Positions 54,414-64,000 of a stretch of DNA of 64,000 nt are shown piece by piece. Within the stretch, counting starts at the first letter, position 1. Each line of letters begins with the position of its first letter. The notes under the pieces are model-generated. The model did no database searches. It was not told the DNA's origin and saw only the letters and a program-made list of their open reading frames with translations. The translations under genes were made by a program, and so were the position numbers. The stretch is taken from NCBI GenBank assembly GCA_004369045.1, contig ML213506.1:803799-867798 (forward strand), given 5' to 3'. Source of the stretch: Heliocybe sulcata. Its lineage: Eukaryota > Basidiomycota > Agaricomycetes > Gloeophyllales > Gloeophyllaceae.

Positions 54414-57288
54414 ATGTACCAGTGAGTTCTCATCTCCCCGCCACTCGCAACTCTATTCACTCCCACCCAAGCCCGTCTACGAATCATTATATGACGCCCT
54501 CGTATTTCCCCCCTCCGCCACAACCGGGGCATATGCACTTGGTGGCACCCTTACCTCGCCCGACTAATGTCCCCCCCCAACGAAAGCGTCCGAAGTATAC
54601 CCGCAGCAAAACGGGCTGTCTGACTTGCAGAGCAAAGAAGATAAAGGTGTGTCCTGGCGCGACGACGTGCGCAGCACCATCTGACGTGCCACCTATCAGT
54701 GCGACGAGACCAAGCCAAACTGCCTGCGATGCTCGCATGGCCAGCGAGAGGTGAGCAGTCTTGATCCTTTCGTGACTCTATATTCATCCTTCTGTAAAGT
54801 GCACCTGGCCGGAAGGCGTCCCCGCACGCAAGAAGGTTCCCGTCAAGAAACAGTCGGCGCAAGCAGACACTCGCCCTTCGACGGCAGAGTCGTCCGGAGT
54901 CTCCGAGTCCTCTACCCCCCCGACGCGCAATCTGACGCCTCCGAAGCCCGAGAACGGCACCATGGAACTAAGTCTGCCGCCCCTAGCGTCGACAAGGCGT
55001 CACAGGTAAGCACGCAGTCGACACTTCTACGCACGTCTCTGACTCGAGTAGTGAGCCCTACTTGACCTTGCCGCCTGCCACCGACCAAGGACCTGGACCC
55101 CGTCGTCAAAGGTATGCGTTCCAGCCCTTCCTTTGTGGTAAATGGCAACCTACGTGTTACGATAGCATCCCCAGCAACCAAGCGACGACTCACGGATACC
55201 CGACCCACTCTCTTCCCTCTCACGCATTATCTGTAATACCGGAAATGGCCCAATCATACCCTGCACAACGATATCATTCGGCATATTCTTCTACTCCCCT
55301 GCACGCACATTCCCCAGGACATCACTCTATCGACAGCGCACATCTCTCTTCTCGTCCTTCATCGAGCAGCAACGGCATTCGTCGCGTGGACACCGGCCCT
55401 CACCACACCTCCCACTGGGTACCTAATCATAATTCTCAACTAATACACCCCGTGGACCCTATCGAACCATACGTACGTTCTCTGACCATATTAGCAGCCG
55501 CAAGCCGCTAATCCCGTGTTCTCTAGTTCCAGACAGTCCAGGAGAGGCACTTGGTGGGGCACCATTCGTCCAATAATCATCCATTTAGATACCAATGAGA
55601 TCCATTTTTGTTTCCCTCTATCTTAAGATCCGTCACTACTGCGACACGTCGTTAAGCATCATCATGGCGGTCCCGTATGAGAACCCTATTGCGGCAGCAA
55701 ATGTATCGCTTGTATTCAATCGCCCTCTGCGGAGTGACCCCGCGACTGAGGCGCTGCGGCTCGCGCTGCTGGGCGTGGCGGCGGTGCACGAGTCCTTCCA
55801 GATGGGCCGCGGCGGCGCCTCGCCCGGGGCGTCCGTGAACATGATGCACCTCGCGCAAGCGTACCGGGGCGAGTCGACAAAGTGGCTGACCGCGGCGTGC
55901 TCGACGGCGGACGGCGTGCAGAGCGACGCCGCGCTGTCCGCGTCGATCACGATTGCTCTCATTGATGTGAGTGGATACGTTGCATGTGTGCTGGGTGGAC
56001 CGACCGATGGACATAGATATTTACGGGCGGGCATCGGTGGCAGAAGAATATGAATGTGGCGAAGGGGCTGGTGCAGAGCCGGGGGGGACCCGGGGCGATG
56101 CTCGCGCAGCGGGTGGCGTCGAGACCCGGGACGGTTATTGGCACGTCGCGCGCGAAGTTGCTGCTTGAGATACTGGCGGTTTACGATACCTTTGGTAGGC
56201 CCTGAATGCGTGGTCGCGCGTGGTGCTGATCTGACATGGCGCGTATGCAGGGAGTCTGGCGACGGGACGGGAACCGACGATCCTGGGCACTGGGTCGGTT
56301 GACTGGTGGTGCGTTGCTAGTGTGGTGTACAGACAGTCACCTAACCAGCGACCTCAGGCACGACGATACCCTTGTGAAATCCCATGTCGAGATTGTCTTT
56401 GGCATATCTCGTACACTGGTCCCTCTACTTGCTCAGGTCAGCCGCGCCAACTACGCCCACTCATCGGACGCTCATCTTGGGATACAGGTCGTCGCGTCCG
56501 TCGCAAGAGCCCTCAGCGGGAAAGCGCACATTCTGGAACTGCCGGACGATGTGGCGTCGGGCGCGGACCCGACGTCCGAGTGCACCCTGCTCTACAACGA
56601 CCTAGACAACTGGGCGCCTCCCCCGTCGGAAGGCATACCTGCGCGTGTGCAGACGGGCAACATGATCTACGTCAACACGGCAAAGGTAGGCCCACTGCAT
56701 GCATCGAGTCATGCATGCACTGACGGCGCCTAGATTATTCTACTTCGAGATGTCGGCCAAGTCCCGCCCACGGACCCTATCGTGCAACGGTGCGCCGAGA
56801 CGATCCTGGCGCTATGTCTGCGCTGCGCAGAAAACAAGCTCAGTGTCGAGTGCGTAGACGTATTCATCCGCTCCGTAATTATTTTGTGAATGCTGGACCG
56901 CAGTTTGAATTGGCCGGTCATCATCGCGGCTTCGCATGCCTTTGGTGCGTGCAGGCGTCAAGTCCTGGATCTTTTCGAAGCGTTCAGGTGAGCGACTCTC
57001 CTATCGGATTCTGCAGGGTCTGACCGTCCGCTTCTGCTCAGGGCCCAATGTAAGTATCCTCACTGCTCCCCCCCACCGAGATGTGGAGCTGACATGCACG
57101 CAGGCTGCTACGAGATCGATACCTCCGAACAAATCGTGTTAGAGGTGAGGCTCGACGCAGAGGGTGCTCTCATCATCCGCAGTCGCTGATGTGATCCGTA
57201 GGTATGGAAACGTCTCGATCAAAACCACCCCGGCGCGGACTGGCGATCAGTCATGAAGGACCTCAATCTCGACGTCTTGATCCTCTGA
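54414..57288 (+). CDS. Zn(II)2Cys6 transcription factor with Fungal_trans_2-type domain (690 aa)
   Basis: Sixteen exons: 54414-54421, 54472-54646, 54700-54750, 54800-55005, 55052-55111, 55166-55472, 55527-55553, 55628-55966, 56017-56194, 56251-56308, 56358-56685, 56734-56849, 56904-56987, 57042-57049, 57104-57144 and 57202-57288. Every junction keeps frame. The binuclear zinc cluster is CLTCRAKKIK|CDETKPNCLRCSHGQRE|C, interrupted by two introns and preceded by a basic TRSKTG. The C-terminal two thirds match the fungal-specific regulatory domain (RHYCDTSLSIIMAVPYENPI, LRLALLGVAAVHESF, GPGAMLAQRVAS, RVQTGNMIYVNTAK, CCYEIDTSEQIVLEVWKRLD). It should bind CGG-type sites in the nucleus; target genes are unknown. 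Exons 1 and 14 are only 8 nt. Confidence 0.92.
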
Positions 57289-57885
57289 AACGAAAAGCAC
57301 TCCTGTCGTCCATGTGTAAGACTGCAGGGAGGAGCTTCGACGTCTGCAAAATAGTCTGGCGGCGGGGCGGCGTCGCTTTCGTATACCTAGTATCTCGTGT
57401 TTTCGATATGTATTGATATGTAGTCGCGATGTTTTTCAAGTGCTTTGTTTTAATTGTTAATCCTGCTTTGTTATCTGCAGCTTGAAACCATTGTGCCATT
57501 GTGCCAAACGCGACGCTCAGAATGGACACACCCTTGTCTCAATGAAACACGAAGCTGTTCATGTGCAGGGATGTTGCAGGGCCACCACGATCATGAATGG
57601 CATGACGCACGCTTCGCGAATGCTTCCGCAGTTTTCACGCCAGATGAGGCCAGATATAGCCGGTCGTGAGACGAGCGTTCAGCTCCGCGAAGCACAGGGG
57701 GAAGCGAACACTCTCGCTGCACGTGTTCGCGGTGACGATTATCCGAAGAAGCACGGAAGTATTTCATTAGGCCTTAAATTCTTTTGTCTGAGGCAGCAGG
57801 CAAGATTGTAATCGTGATAAACCGTCCAAGCGAGGAATCTTGGACCCTGCAGAATTTGCCTTGTTGCCCCAAAGTAGCGAGGCTT
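57289..57885. other. Convergent intergenic spacer
   Basis: It lies between the 3' ends of the transcription-factor and protease genes. No coding feature is supported. Confidence 0.4.
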
Positions 57886-59573
57886 CTAATGACCTATTGC
57901 GTATGTAAAACAAGAACTCGTGTCAGATCCCCCAATAACACGCGGAGATAGCAGGAAAATCGTACCGGTCGGTGCGAAGCCCATGCGCTGGTTGCCAATA
58001 TCCCAGACACTGTAGTAGTGCTTCATGACGCTGCCCCCGACAAGGTCGAGGCCGTCATATGCGTTGATGAGGGTCTGGCATGTGGAAGGGTCGCTCGCAA
58101 AGGGGCCAACGCTGAGCTCGCTGCTGGGGATGGTCAAGTCGAAGGCGGTGCCAGAGGAGGATGTGAACGCCAGATCGATCACGGCGGGCAGCGAATCGAT
58201 CTGGCTGCACGGGATACCGTAAGTGCCAGGCTCATCGTCGAACGCCTGGATGTCGGGCGAGATGAGCGCGTAGATAGCCTGCAGGACCGAGCGGCGGATC
58301 AGATAGGCGGCGAGATAAAATTCGGCGATCCTACCTCGGCGGTGGACGTTGAGAACAACACGTTACTGGTCCCTGAGTCGAAGATAATCGTGCGCCGCCG
58401 CTTGAGCGTACTCGTGGTCTTTCCATTCACAGAGATCTGAGGCGATGAGAGCTGCCATGTGTCGCCGGAACCGCTCGGAAGAGAGGCGTACGTCAACGAA
58501 CCTGCAAATCATGCATGAGCTTAAAACACGCGTCTACAACGCCTATCTGAGAGGTGGGACCCACCATGGTACTTGCTGCTGTCAATTCCGCCGATGGTGA
58601 GCTCGGCATTCCCGACCGCATTAGGGGTAAAGTACATTCCGAATACAGCTATGCACAAAAGGTCAGAGCACCGCCAAGGTCATCAGAGAGCGGTGCGGAC
58701 AGGGCAAGCCTTGATTAATGAGAGAGGCGAAGAAGCCTTGTGCACGAGCACTCATTCCTGATCGGGCAAGAGTTAGTTGAAGTCCGTGAACGCTCTAGCA
58801 TAACACACCTTGGATGCCATCAAATGGATCGATGGCGAACGTCGGTGTTTGGTCCGTAATGAGATACAAGTCCGTATTTTTCGCGGCTAAGCCACCAACC
58901 GTCACCGTGTCACGGCCACTGCGTAAGTGCAGCTGATAGTTGTCCCCTTGTACTGGATCCACGCCAACACCGGTGGCGAAGGTGAGCGTAGTAGTGCGTC
59001 CCGTATCAACGAATGTCGAGCTTTCAGAGGTGTCGAACTGGTGTTGATTCCTGCAGGGGCTGCCACATGCACTACCTTGGAATGGTCAGGACGTGAATTC
59101 TTCAGGACGGAACAAGGTTGCCGTACTGGGAAACTCAAGAGTAGAACTGCCGGTATCGAACACGACCTACGCGAAGACAAAATATTAGGAGGGCATAAAC
59201 TACCAGAGACTCGTAAGCACGAACGGAGATTGTCTGCCCTGGGGTGCCGACTACAAGGGCGGTTAAACGGGTTGCTTGCAACGACAGGTTTCTTGGAACA
59301 GCACGCACCGGAGATATTGCCATACCATCTTGAATCATTGGTCAAATACTGCGATGATGTTATGTATTCCGTTACGTACTGAAGGTCGGTTCCCTTGTAG
59401 AAGTCACTCAAGGGAACATTGGCAGCAGACAAAGCCCGCCGCCTCAAAGGAGAGTTACTTGGTGCCTTGCGAGCCGTCAACTGCATCTTGTGAGGACTAT
59501 GGGGCACATCTTGGCCCTGAACACCTGCGCAGACGGCAAGCAGCGTCAAACCCAAAGCCAAGGCAGTCGACAT
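57886..59573 (-). CDS. Secreted pepsin-like aspartic protease (A1 family), 408 aa
   Basis: Nine exons: 59573-59309, 59250-59225, 59166-59127, 59075-58809, 58757-58701, 58648-58565, 58501-58335, 58278-57966 and 57893-57886 (an 8-nt last exon). The signal peptide (MSTALALGLTLLAVCAGVQG) precedes a short propeptide. The mature part has WYGNISVGTPGQ, the first active site VFDTGSSTLE, LPSVFGMYFTPNAVGNAELTIGGID and the second active site IIFDSGTSNVLF, then YYSVWDIGNQRMGFAPT. Both catalytic Asp are present. It should be a secreted acid endopeptidase. The last exon adds only Gly-His before the stop. Confidence 0.92.
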
Positions 59574-60214
59574 GGCGGTTACTAGTCTAGAGGGGCGGCC
59601 AGTGACGGTCGTCAGCCGCCGCCCGACCGTGATTTATACATGGCCGTCGGAGTCAGAACACGACTTCCACAATGCTCGGATGGCGCTGACTGTGTGGATT
59701 GTCTATTCGAAGAAGGGCGACCAGCTGGAGAGAAGCGTCCGGACCTCGGAGTAGCACATGGGACGATGCGTATATGTGACGCATTGGGATGATGGCTATA
59801 CATCGAGACCGGGGACGACGGCGAAAGTAGCTTCCATTAGACAAGTACTGGTGTCTACGCACGATACGTCTCTCACGAGCGAAAAGCTTCCTATGGTGTC
59901 CAAATTCAAGCCTGGCATGTCTCCGATTTCTTATATTTCGCGGAGCAGATTAGCGCGAATAAAACAGAGCAGCGTAAGACGAGACTGAAGATATCGACAG
60001 CAATAGTTCAGCGACTGTGCATATATATAGCAGAGCGCAGTCTTCCCTTCAGGAAGTACTGGTGATGCAGTGATGGATGAGTGTCAGTCAATAGATCTCC
60101 TTATCAATATTCCATTGCGCGCGAGCCGGACATTGCCGCCCGCATTGATCTTGGCGCCACAGCTTCCAACAGCGACATCTGCTTTATTCCTCCTATCGTC
60201 CACTTTCACTTGCC
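59574..60214. other. Divergent intergenic region
   Basis: It is the shared upstream region of the protease (minus) and the small unknown gene (+). No coding segment is supported. ATATATATAG at about 60020-60029 is a possible TATA element for the + strand gene. Confidence 0.4.
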
Positions 60215-60845
60215 ATGGGTAAGTGACTCCACCCCGTAATGCATGGGAAGGGACCTTCTGATTCAAGTTACGTTGCCCACAGCTTCATCTGAGGAGATTG
60301 TCTTGAACGACCCGCATTCCCCTTCCCCGAAAGCCATCGAGGCTTTCAATCACATATTACCGACTATCAAGTCAGAGATCATCAAATCGCGCCACCATTG
60401 GGACAAGCACGAGCCCAAGATGTGGTCGCGCGCCGCAGGAATATCAGATGCTGCCCTCGTCGACTTCACAATCGAGAATGACCTGGTGCAGTGCCGCAGC
60501 GCGCCCACATCGTACGGTACAGTCATCCTCGGGAAGATCAGACTTCCCGCTGTGAAGGATGGAGAAGGCGAGGGGTTCATGCATATTAGGTTAGTGATAG
60601 AGCGCTTTAATGGCCGACGGTACTAATATGAGGATCGGATCAACAGGATCCACGACCCTCCGAACAGAGTGAGTAGCCCTCCGTCTCCGGTAATGAGTTA
60701 ACCATGACTCTTTGTCCAGGGCACCGACGACATCATGTTCCACTCTCTGTTCACTGATGAAGGGAACAGGGATGCGGACGGTCGTCCTACGACTTGGCGC
60801 GCCATCCAAACCGCTCAGGCACCACTGGAATTCTTCAATGAATGA
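60215..60845 (+). CDS. Small unknown cytosolic-looking protein (152 aa)
   Basis: Four exons: 60215-60218, 60283-60589, 60647-60668 and 60720-60845. The first exon is only 4 nt (ATGG), and the donor GTAAGT and acceptor CCACAG are strong. The start gives M-A-S-S-E-E-I. The protein has no signal peptide or membrane segment, with a mixed alpha/beta-like composition (HPHSPSPKAIEAFNHI-type helix, SYGTVILGKIRLP strand region). I do not recognise the family. A start at the in-frame ATG 60243 within the intron is possible but less likely, because the predicted splice sites are good. Confidence 0.65.
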
Positions 60846-61106
60846 TAAACTGAAGCGTCGCTAACGCAGTGTAATATTATTGCTCCTGATAAGTGAATAT
60901 TAGGAGGACTGCATCATGGATGGACTGTAATGCATCTGCTGTGATCTCCCCCAAATCCGGCGCGTAGTTATTTCAATGGATATATCGTCGAGGTATTTAA
61001 GACGAGATAGGACGCGCCTGGGACCGCACGTAGGGCATAATGGCGAGGAGCTTTCTGGTGAGGAGCTTTCCATTTAGTCCGCAAAAACATAACACCACTA
61101 TTTCGA

Positions 61107-61201
61107 TGACAACGACGAGATTCGAACTCGCGCGGGAAGACCCATCACGGTATGCCTTGACAGACCTAAACGTGACGCCGTAACCACTTGGCTACGTTGC
61201 C
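61107..61201 (-). tRNA. tRNA-Leu(UAG) with a 14-nt intron
   Basis: On the minus strand the sequence folds as a tRNA. The acceptor GGCAACG pairs with CGTTGTC, the D-stem is GCC/GGC, and the anticodon stem is TCACG/CGTGA. A long variable arm (GGG-TCTT-CCC) is typical of type II tRNAs, and the T-arm contains TTCGAAT. The anticodon TAG is at 61168-61166. A 14-nt intron (61164-61151) sits one base 3' of the anticodon, the usual eukaryotic position. The discriminator base is A. The long variable arm plus anticodon support leucine. Confidence 0.9.
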
Positions 61202-62090
61202 ATATGAGACAAAGATAATATAACATACATATACACATTAATTACGTTTGCGGAGCTAATGTTTCCACTACGGAAGCCGCCCTTCGCTCAGTGCTTTGCT
61301 TTGCTACAGTTCGCCCATGGTATGCTGACCCGTAGATTTGACTAACTCGCTACTGAAGCAAAACGGCGTGCAAATACATCCTAGGCCTCTTGCGATTCAA
61401 GACTTACGGCGTCTCTTCTCATGAGCTAGCATTCACTAAAATAACCGTGAGCCTCTCCTGAGTCGCCCTCTCGCAGGGGAACACGAGTATAGCGTGGACT
61501 AGTACCGAAATTATTGATGCGATCCCGTGACGTCGTCGATGTGCCGCCAGGACACGTAGAACAGAAGTATTAGATCGGCATACTCTCCGTCTGCCACACT
61601 ACTTGGGAGTTCCCGAGCTGACTGTTCCAAGACCGCGCCAGTCGGTGCGTATGTGATGTATTACATCACAAAGGTGTGTGCTAGCTCTCCGGGATGACTA
61701 CGGTGAGTTTCGCGCTATAGTATGACTAGTAACAGGGAATAACATCATTTCCCCCGCCTTATCTTCATCCACATGAATGGCGCTTCAGATGTGAGTCAGC
61801 CTTGTATTATCTATCCATTGACAATGGCCAGTCCGGTACATCTAATCTATATACTCTCTCAGACTATTCGTGCGTTCAGCTCGAACACCATCAGTACTCC
61901 CAGTGCTTTTCGATCTGCAGATACTACCTTTCTCCGTGCAGTGGATATTAGCAACAAGTCGTGACATAATCGGACGATTAGCTGTGCCCAGTGTCCGCAG
62001 ACATCTTAAACAAGGCAGGTAAAAGGATATTATTACTCCGCCGATTGCCTCCGCTGGATCTCAGTGAATACGCATGGTGTCCTATAAAAG

Positions 62091-62100
62091 GAGGGCATGC
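62091..62100 (+). promoter_or_regulatory. TATA box upstream of SDR2
   Basis: CCTATAAAAG lies 64 nt upstream of the SDR2 ATG. A TATA-like element also precedes SDR1, but at a different surrounding sequence. Confidence 0.6.
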
Positions 62101-62163
62101 ATATTGCCATGGCCAACCCAAATTGGTGTCCGTTGAAGTCCCCGGTCTCTGCAAAATCACTCC

Positions 62164-63430
62164 ATGGGCCGACTGACTCGAGAACAGACCATCCTCAGAC
62201 AGCTTGCCGGAGCTCCCAAGCTCGCGGTCAAGGCTGATCTTGCAGGAAAGACCGTGATAGTGGTAGGTGCCAACACCGGCATAGGTCTACAGGCAGCCAT
62301 ACATTTCGCGTCCATGAATGTGAGCAAGGTTATCCTAGCCTGTCGCAGTGAAGAGCGAGGCAAGAAAGCCGTTGCTGGTAAGCCCCGTTTATTGTTGTCG
62401 CCTGCATAAAATGCGCTAACTGGCCGGCAATAGAAGTTGAGAAGGCCACAGGATTGAAGAATGCGGAGCTCTGGCTCCTCGACCTCAGTCGCTTTGCTTC
62501 GGTCGTAGAGTTCGCCGACAAATTTGAGAGAGAGAGAGAGAGGGAGGCTAGACATTCTCGTGATGAACGCTGGTGTTGGTAACATGCAGTACGAGGAAAT
62601 GGAAGGATGGGAGTCCACGTGGGTCATTTATTCGATATACGTGCGCTATCACTAACGGGAGGTACGCCGTAGTTTGCATGTGAATCACCTGTCCACTGCA
62701 TTGTGTGCTCTCCTGTTGCTATCTCGCATGCTGAAGACATCATCCGACTTCTCGGTGCAAACCAGACTTGTCGTCGTATCCAGTGCAGTCCACTACTCTG
62801 TGGCTATCACCGAGGACGTAGCTAACAGCCCCAGTATCTTGAAGAAGCTGAATGACAAAGAGTACTTCCAGGTCGGGTAAGCGGGTTTAACTGCTTCGCG
62901 TCGTAAGGTGCTAACAAACGTCCTCATGGTCCAGTACCGGTGTACAAGCATACATGATTTCAAAGCGTGCGTGTCCATCCGCTTTTTCTAGCCGGCGTCG
63001 AGTCTGACATGTCGCAGTGCTCAACATCTTCTTTGTCCGCGCTCTGACCGCTCGCCTCACCCCGAGCTCTCCCCTCATCACTACCGCCGTGAACCCCGGG
63101 TTCTGTGACTCCGAACTCCGCCGCAACTACACCGACTTCACACCGCCGTCCATCGTGCACGAAGGGAAGAAAATCGAGCTTGTCGCCTGGACCTCCGAGG
63201 AGGGTGCGCGCCAGCTCGTATTTGCCGCCCTCGGCCCTGTGGACCCCGCGGAGGTTGATAGCATCAGAGGTGCTTATATATCCGAGAACGCGATATTGGA
63301 GCCCAGTGACTTTGTCATTAGTAAGGAGGGCAAGGAATGTGAGGATAGGATTTGGGACGAGACGATCGAGATTCTTAGTGAGACGATGCCCAAGGTCACT
63401 GAGATAATCAAGCAATATTTGACCGTGTAG
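62164..63430 (+). pseudogene. SDR2: short-chain dehydrogenase paralogue, frameshifted in a GA repeat
   Basis: The exon layout equals SDR1: 62164-62377, 62434-62618, 62673-62876, 62935-62966 and 63018-63430. Exons 1 and 3 have identical lengths in both genes (214 and 204 nt). The Rossmann motif (VVVGANTGIGLQAAI), YMISK catalytic pair and C-terminus are conserved. Exon 2 is 185 nt against 181 in SDR1. The 4 extra bases fall in a GA run at 62526-62542, shift the frame before LDILVMNAG and lead to a stop near 62579. The shifted downstream frame is otherwise intact, so the break is recent, or an assembly error in a repeat. It lies tail-to-tail with repeat copy C. Confidence 0.85.
62526..62542 (+). 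repeat. (GA)n dinucleotide run causing the SDR2 frameshift
   Basis: Eight to nine GA units lie inside SDR2 exon 2. The corresponding SDR1 codons are GAG AAA GAG GGC GGC AGG, without a repeat. Confidence 0.9.
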
Positions 63431-63539
63431 AGTAACAGTGGCGATTTGTACGTCGGGAAGCAAATGAAGTCGAGCCTCTTACTTGATCCGCATGAGTGGC
63501 GAGCTGCAAGGCTTGATCGTGAGCGCGTGAGCACTAGTA

Positions 63540-64000
63540 ACTCCCCCATGTCAAATGGTACAAGTTGAGACCATCCGAGAGGCACGCCTTACGCGATGGT
63601 ATGATATCAAAGGAAGAATATATTGATTGAGAAATTACGATACATGGAGAGAGAGAGAATACAGATCCGAAGAGACACGAGAAAGATACGCTACAAATCC
63701 AGTGTTGAGTTGAGACAGCTCGGAGACATACCCTAGCCAAGAGATGGCGTGATGGTTGCATAGAATGTTATGTGAAAAATGATAGAAGAATGGGGAATAC
63801 CAAAGGCATTACGGAGCGGACTGCATCATCAAGCGGGGAGAGGCGACATGCCTAAGGGTGAGCCCGCCGACTGATATTGGTGGTGAGAGGAGCACGAAAG
63901 GAGACGTCGGCGACGGAGAACAGAGGCAAGATCGCGTGCGGGAACAGCACGACCGGTCGACTTGGGTTTGGAGCCATGGTAGTATGTGTTTGAATGGCTT
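63540..64000 (-). repeat. Distal downstream block of the multi-copy locus, copy C
   Basis: This is the reverse complement of about 16500-16960. In the last 40 bases I find no mismatch to copy B, and one mismatch in the next 60. The order SDR 3' end then block is the same as at copy B but inverted. The rest of the copy, including a gene A/B homologue transcribed leftward, is expected to the right of the window. Confidence 0.85.

Larger units (their letters stand above)
60846..62163. other. Intergenic stretch containing a tRNA
   Basis: Besides the tRNA gene (61107-61201) and the SDR2 TATA box (CCTATAAAAG, 62091-62100), no feature is supported. Short open frames on both strands lack motifs. Confidence 0.5.

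Overview
The window is nuclear DNA of a filamentous basidiomycete, most likely a wood- or litter-associated Agaricomycete (Polyporales is plausible but unproven). The signs are many 45-75 nt GT-AG introns with GTRNGT donors and CTRAC-like branch points, several exons of 4-8 nt, and fungal families such as a YAT-type permease, a Zn2Cys6/Fungal_trans_2 regulator, a PHO85-type cyclin and a Tle1-like DUF2235 protein. Exon coordinates below were built by hand by joining reading frames across splice sites; none is backed by transcript data.

Left part (1-18.3 kb): members of a multi-copy locus surround ordinary genes. The locus has a CACGTG+TATA promoter, a three-exon gene for a largely disordered protein I do not recognise, and a downstream block with conserved splice signals. 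Copy A runs leftward (about 2.27-7.1 kb) and copy B rightward (13.1-17 kb). Only the promoter flank of a further copy is seen at the left edge (1-430), and only the distal block of another at the right edge (63.5-64.0 kb). ERO1 and an amino-acid permease lie between A and B. A short-chain dehydrogenase (SDR) follows B tail-to-tail.

Middle part (19-48.6 kb): a Ser/Pro-rich unknown protein, a single-pass membrane protein, a double-GFA protein, a class-II fumarase/aspartase-type lyase with a damaged or oddly spliced 5' end, a DUF2235 hydrolase, a small unknown protein, ribosomal protein eL15, protein phosphatase 5, a 5.6-kb gene-poor stretch, a PHO85-type cyclin with a uORF, a secreted SLT/GH23 lysozyme-like protein, an F-box protein and a basic unknown protein.

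Right part (48.6-64 kb): a 5.9-kb gene-poor stretch, a 16-exon Zn2Cys6 factor with 8-nt exons, a secreted pepsin-like protease, a small unknown protein, an intron-containing tRNA-Leu(UAG), and an SDR paralogue broken by a GA-repeat frameshift. That SDR and the repeat beyond it are an inverted copy of 16.5-18.3 kb.

How genes relate: no biosynthetic cluster is evident. ERO1, eL15, PP5 and the cyclin are housekeeping or regulatory; the protease and lysozyme-like protein are secreted. The most unusual content is the dispersed, inverted, multi-copy locus and the gene-conversion-like identity pattern at its SDR edge.
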